From: Pseudorhodobacter sp. MZDSW-24AT
Lineage (GTDB): Bacteria > Pseudomonadota > Alphaproteobacteria > Rhodobacterales > Rhodobacteraceae
DNA length: 64,000 bases
Direction of reading: 5' to 3'
NCBI RefSeq assembly: GCF_002794355.1
Contig: NZ_PGOI01000001.1
Span: forward strand, 186,001 to 250,000
The position numbers were made by a program, and so were the translations under genes. The notes beneath the pieces were generated by a model. That model ran no database searches and had not been told where the DNA came from. It worked only from the letters and a program-made list of their open reading frames with translations. Of this stretch, positions 61,785 to 64,000 are shown in pieces. Every line of letters starts with the position of its first letter. Within the stretch, counting starts at the first letter, position 1.

Positions 61785-62959
61785 CTTTGCCCCCGCCATT
61801 GCACCACGGGCCGCGCGGCCTGCCAGTCGCGGAAACGGCCAAGGGTTCCGGCCTCGGCCAGATCAAGGCGCAAGAGCGTGCCGCCATGGCTGGCGTGCAG
61901 CTGGGCAAGCTGGCTTTCGGCTTCCAGCGTGACGCCATTGGCGACGATGCGGGTGCCGGGGGGCAAAAGCGCCCAAAGGGCCGCGTAAAGTGCGCCATCC
62001 CCGCCCCCGCCGACAAAGACCGCATCGGGCAAAGGCAGTTCGCCAAGGCAGGCGGGGGCGCGGCCTTCGCGCACCTCGATCCGATGCGCGAGGCCAAAGC
62101 TGGAGGCATTGGCCCGGATATTGGCGGCACGGTCGCCGCGCGCCTCGATACACAGCGCGCGCCCCCCGGCAAGCGCCCATTCCACCGACACCGAGCCCGA
62201 GCCTGCGCCGATGTCCCACAGAAGTTCGCCGGGGCGCGGGGCAAGGCCGGACAGGGTGATGGCGCGGATCGCGGCTTTGGTGATCTGGCCGTCATGCTGA
62301 AACAGCGCATCCGGCAGGCCATTGGCGCGCGGCAGGCCAGCGGTTGCGGGAAGCGCCGCGCCGTCGATCGCCACCGCCACCGGGGCCGTGATATCGGGCC
62401 AGTCAGCCCCTTGTCGCAGCCGCTCTCGCGGGCCGCCCAGCGCCTCGGCCACCGTCACCTGTGCGGCGGCAAAGCCGTTTGCGGCAAGCCAGAGGGAGAG
62501 CTCGGCCACCGCCTGCGCATCGCGCAGTGTGCAGATCACCCGCACCCCGCGCGCCAGCACCGGGCGCAGACGCGCGAAGGGGGCCGCGTGCAGGCCAAGG
62601 CAGAGCACCTCTTCCAGCCGCCAGCCCATGCGGGCGGCGAGCAGGGAGAACACCCCCGCCACCGGATGCGCCACCCATTCGTCGGGGCGCAGATGCGCGG
62701 CGACAGAGCCGCCCGCGCCAAACCAGAACGGATCGCCCGAGACAAGCATGGCAACCCGCCGCCCCCGCAAGGCAAGCAAAGGGGCAAGGTCAAACGGCAC
62801 CGGCCACGCTTGGCCGCGCGCGCCCAGCGCCATCAGCGCCAGATGCCGGGGCGCGCCGAACACCACCTCGGCCTTGGCGACCGCGGCGCGGCTTGCATCC
62901 GACAGGCCCGCCGGTCCATCTTCGCCCAGACCGATGATCGAGAGCCAAGGTTCAGACAT
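61781..62959 (-). CDS. cobL: Precorrin-6Y C5,15-methyltransferase (decarboxylating)
   Basis: A 392-residue fusion. Residues 1-205 are a CbiE-like tetrapyrrole methylase ([38 protein letters not shown]). Residues 215-392 are a CbiT-like methyltransferase/decarboxylase, with SAM motif [20 protein letters not shown]. It methylates C5 and C15 and decarboxylates the C12 acetate chain. The ATG at 62957-62959 lies in the CATG that also contains the cobK start on the other strand. It is the first gene of the coupled cobL-E-M-B-A operon. Confidence 0.95.
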   Translation of the reverse strand: MSEPWLSIIGLGEDGPAGLSDASRAAVAKAEVVFGAPRHLALMALGARGQAWPVPFDLAPLLALRGRRVAMLVSGDPFWFGAGGSVAAHLRPDEWVAHPVAGVFSLLAARMGWRLEEVLCLGLHAAPFARLRPVLARGVRVICTLRDAQAVAELSLWLAANGFAAAQVTVAEALGGPRERLRQGADWPDITAPVAVAIDGAALPATAGLPRANGLPDALFQHDGQITKAAIRAITLSGLAPRPGELLWDIGAGSGSVSVEWALAGGRALCIEARGDRAANIRANASSFGLAHRIEVREGRAPACLGELPLPDAVFVGGGGDGALYAALWALLPPGTRIVANGVTLEAESQLAQLHASHGGTLLRLDLAEAGTLGRFRDWQAARPVVQWRGQR

Positions 62960-63710
62960 GACACGCATCCTGCTTTTGGGCGGCACGACAGAAGCCAGCC
63001 TGATGGCGCGGGAACTGGCCCAAGCGGGGGTGACGGCGGTGTTTTCCTATGCCGGGCGCACCGAGCACCCGGTGGCGCAGCCCTTGCCCATGCGGGTGGG
63101 GGGCTTTGGCGGGGTGGCAGGGCTGGTGGCCTATCTGAAGGCCGAAGGCATCAGCCATGTGATTGATGCCACTCACCCGTTTGCCGCTCAGATGAGCCGC
63201 AACGCGATTGCCGCCTGCGCGCAGACGGGTACCCCGCTGATCGGGCTGGAGCGCGCGCCGTGGCAGGCGCAGGCGGGCGACCGCTGGCAGACGGTGGCGG
63301 GGAACGCGGGCGCCCTGCGCGCCCTGCCCCAAGCCCCGGCGCGGGTGTTTCTGGCCATCGGCAAGCAAGGCCTTGCCGCCTTCGCCGCCGCCCCGCAGCA
63401 CCATTACCTGCTGCGGCTGGTCGATCCGCCCGCCGCGCCGCTGCCCTTGGCGCAGGCCACGGTGGTGATCGCGCGCGGGCCCTTTGATGTGGCGGGCGAC
63501 AGCGCGCTTTTGCGCGACCACGCCATCACCCATATCATCGCCAAGAACGCAGGCGGCAGCGGGGCCGAGGCCAAGCTTCTGGCCGCGCGCGCGCTGGGGC
63601 TTCCGGTCATCCTGATCGATCGGCCCGAGCTGCCGCCGCGCCATGTGGTGGCGTCGGTCGGCGCGGTGATGGCGTGGCTGGGTCATGGTGCCACCGCGCG
63701 CGGCGTGTAG
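62958..63710 (+). CDS. cobK: Precorrin-6A reductase
   Basis: A 250-residue NADPH-dependent reductase that converts precorrin-6A to precorrin-6B. RILLLGGTTEASLMARELAQ opens the Rossmann-like fold. ISHVIDATHPFAAQMSRNAI, LGLERAPWQAQAGD, FLAIGKQGLAAFA and ITHIIAKNAGGSGAEAKLLA are the conserved blocks. It is the only plus-strand gene in this cob region. The start overlaps that of cobL, and the 3' end overlaps that of cobJ by 28 bases. It substitutes for CbiJ in the aerobic route. Confidence 0.95.
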   Translation: MTRILLLGGTTEASLMARELAQAGVTAVFSYAGRTEHPVAQPLPMRVGGFGGVAGLVAYLKAEGISHVIDATHPFAAQMSRNAIAACAQTGTPLIGLERAPWQAQAGDRWQTVAGNAGALRALPQAPARVFLAIGKQGLAAFAAAPQHHYLLRLVDPPAAPLPLAQATVVIARGPFDVAGDSALLRDHAITHIIAKNAGGSGAEAKLLAARALGLPVILIDRPELPPRHVVASVGAVMAWLGHGATARGV

Positions 63711-64000
63711 ATCCAGCGCCCCACCCGGCGGGTCGCCTCGTTCCCCACGATCACCACCGTGCGCATGTCGGCCATGCTGTCTTGCGCTTCGGACAATGGC
63801 ACACAGGTCAGCCGTTCTTCGGGCGTGCTGACGGCGCGGGCAAACAGGATCAGCCGCGCGGGTTCACATTCCTGCCGCAGGATCTCCAGCACTTGGCCGA
63901 ACTGATGCGGGCGGGACTTGGACCTTGGGTTGTAGAAGGCCATCGCAAAGCCACCGCGCGCGGCGTGGCGCAGGCGACGCTCGACCTCGGCAAAGGGTTT
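63683..64000 (-). CDS. cobJ: Precorrin-3B C17-methyltransferase (C-terminal part, runs off window)
   Basis: The last 105 codons of CobJ, the ring-contracting methylase of the aerobic cobalamin route. The segment GGFAMAFYNPRSKSRPHQFG is characteristic of CobJ/CbiH, and VVIVGNEATRRVGRWIYTPR is the usual C-terminal block. The N-terminal SAM-binding part lies beyond base 64000. The 3' end overlaps cobK on the other strand. It is likely preceded by other cob genes (cobI, cobH) beyond the edge. Confidence 0.94.
   Translation of the reverse strand, partial: KPFAEVERRLRHAARGGFAMAFYNPRSKSRPHQFGQVLEILRQECEPARLILFARAVSTPEERLTCVPLSEAQDSMADMRTVVIVGNEATRRVGRWIYTPRAVAP

Overview
The window comes from a GC-rich alphaproteobacterium, most probably a member of the Rhodobacterales (Rhodobacteraceae/Paracoccaceae). 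Supporting this are the protein sequences themselves, the gene order NusB-RibH-RibB-RibE, HflK-HflC-DUF2065 and MurA-DUF2948, an aerobic-type cobalamin pathway (CobF, CobM, CobL, CobK, CobJ, CobE), and several conserved hypothetical proteins of a type familiar from this group. The species is not identified. Almost the whole window is chromosomal housekeeping or metabolic DNA. I see no insertion sequence, prophage, integrase or CRISPR array.

Layout. 1-3000 (minus strand): a riboflavin operon with partial nusB, ribH, ribB carrying a degenerate GTP cyclohydrolase II half, an unknown protein, and ribE. 3150-7740 (plus): a capsule export/initiation set of KpsS, a Wza/KpsD-type lipoprotein and KpsC. 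7730-12200: a MarR regulator, an XRE regulator coupled to sdhE, an aspartate aminotransferase, and the AMPylator SelO. 12280-14270: a periplasmic molybdopterin-fold protein, a 29-residue membrane peptide that looks like a copy of the anchor of the next gene, a ClpP-like membrane protein, and tRNA-Pro. 14300-19400: DUF192, a double cold-shock protein, pdxH, fabI, a LysE exporter, gpt and an aminotransferase. 19470-31650: ppiD, trpE, degP, an HD hydrolase with a lipoprotein, a ferredoxin with an FG-GAP protein, DUF2065/hflC/hflK, gor and rpiA. 31870-42380: sdaA, a sulfotransferase-like protein, an EamA permease, thiN, an 818-residue acidic protein, DUF2842, purA, secG and pyrG.

42490-43590 is a divergent PACE efflux pump/TetR regulator pair with a clear operator between them. 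43680-50850 is a self-contained sugar-uptake operon: a LacI regulator with a perfect 20-bp palindrome in front, a periplasmic binding protein, two permeases, an ATPase, a cytoplasmic GH63-type glycosidase and a PIG-L deacetylase. This is the best candidate in the window for an uncharacterised catabolic system.

50860-53090 holds a REP-like 3' element, DUF2948, murA, a small unknown protein and tRNA-Thr. From 53210 to the end the theme is cobalamin. A plus-strand cobalamin riboswitch, preceded by an AT-rich inverted repeat, heads DUF1636 and a BtuFCD-type importer. On the minus strand are cobF, then a second cobalamin riboswitch heading a CbiM-type cobalt permease, then the tightly coupled operon cobL-cobE-cobM-cobB-cobA. 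CobK runs the other way, and its start codon overlaps that of cobL within a single CATG. Partial cobJ leaves the window. The cell therefore combines de novo synthesis, cobalt uptake and corrinoid uptake, the last two apparently under direct B12 feedback.
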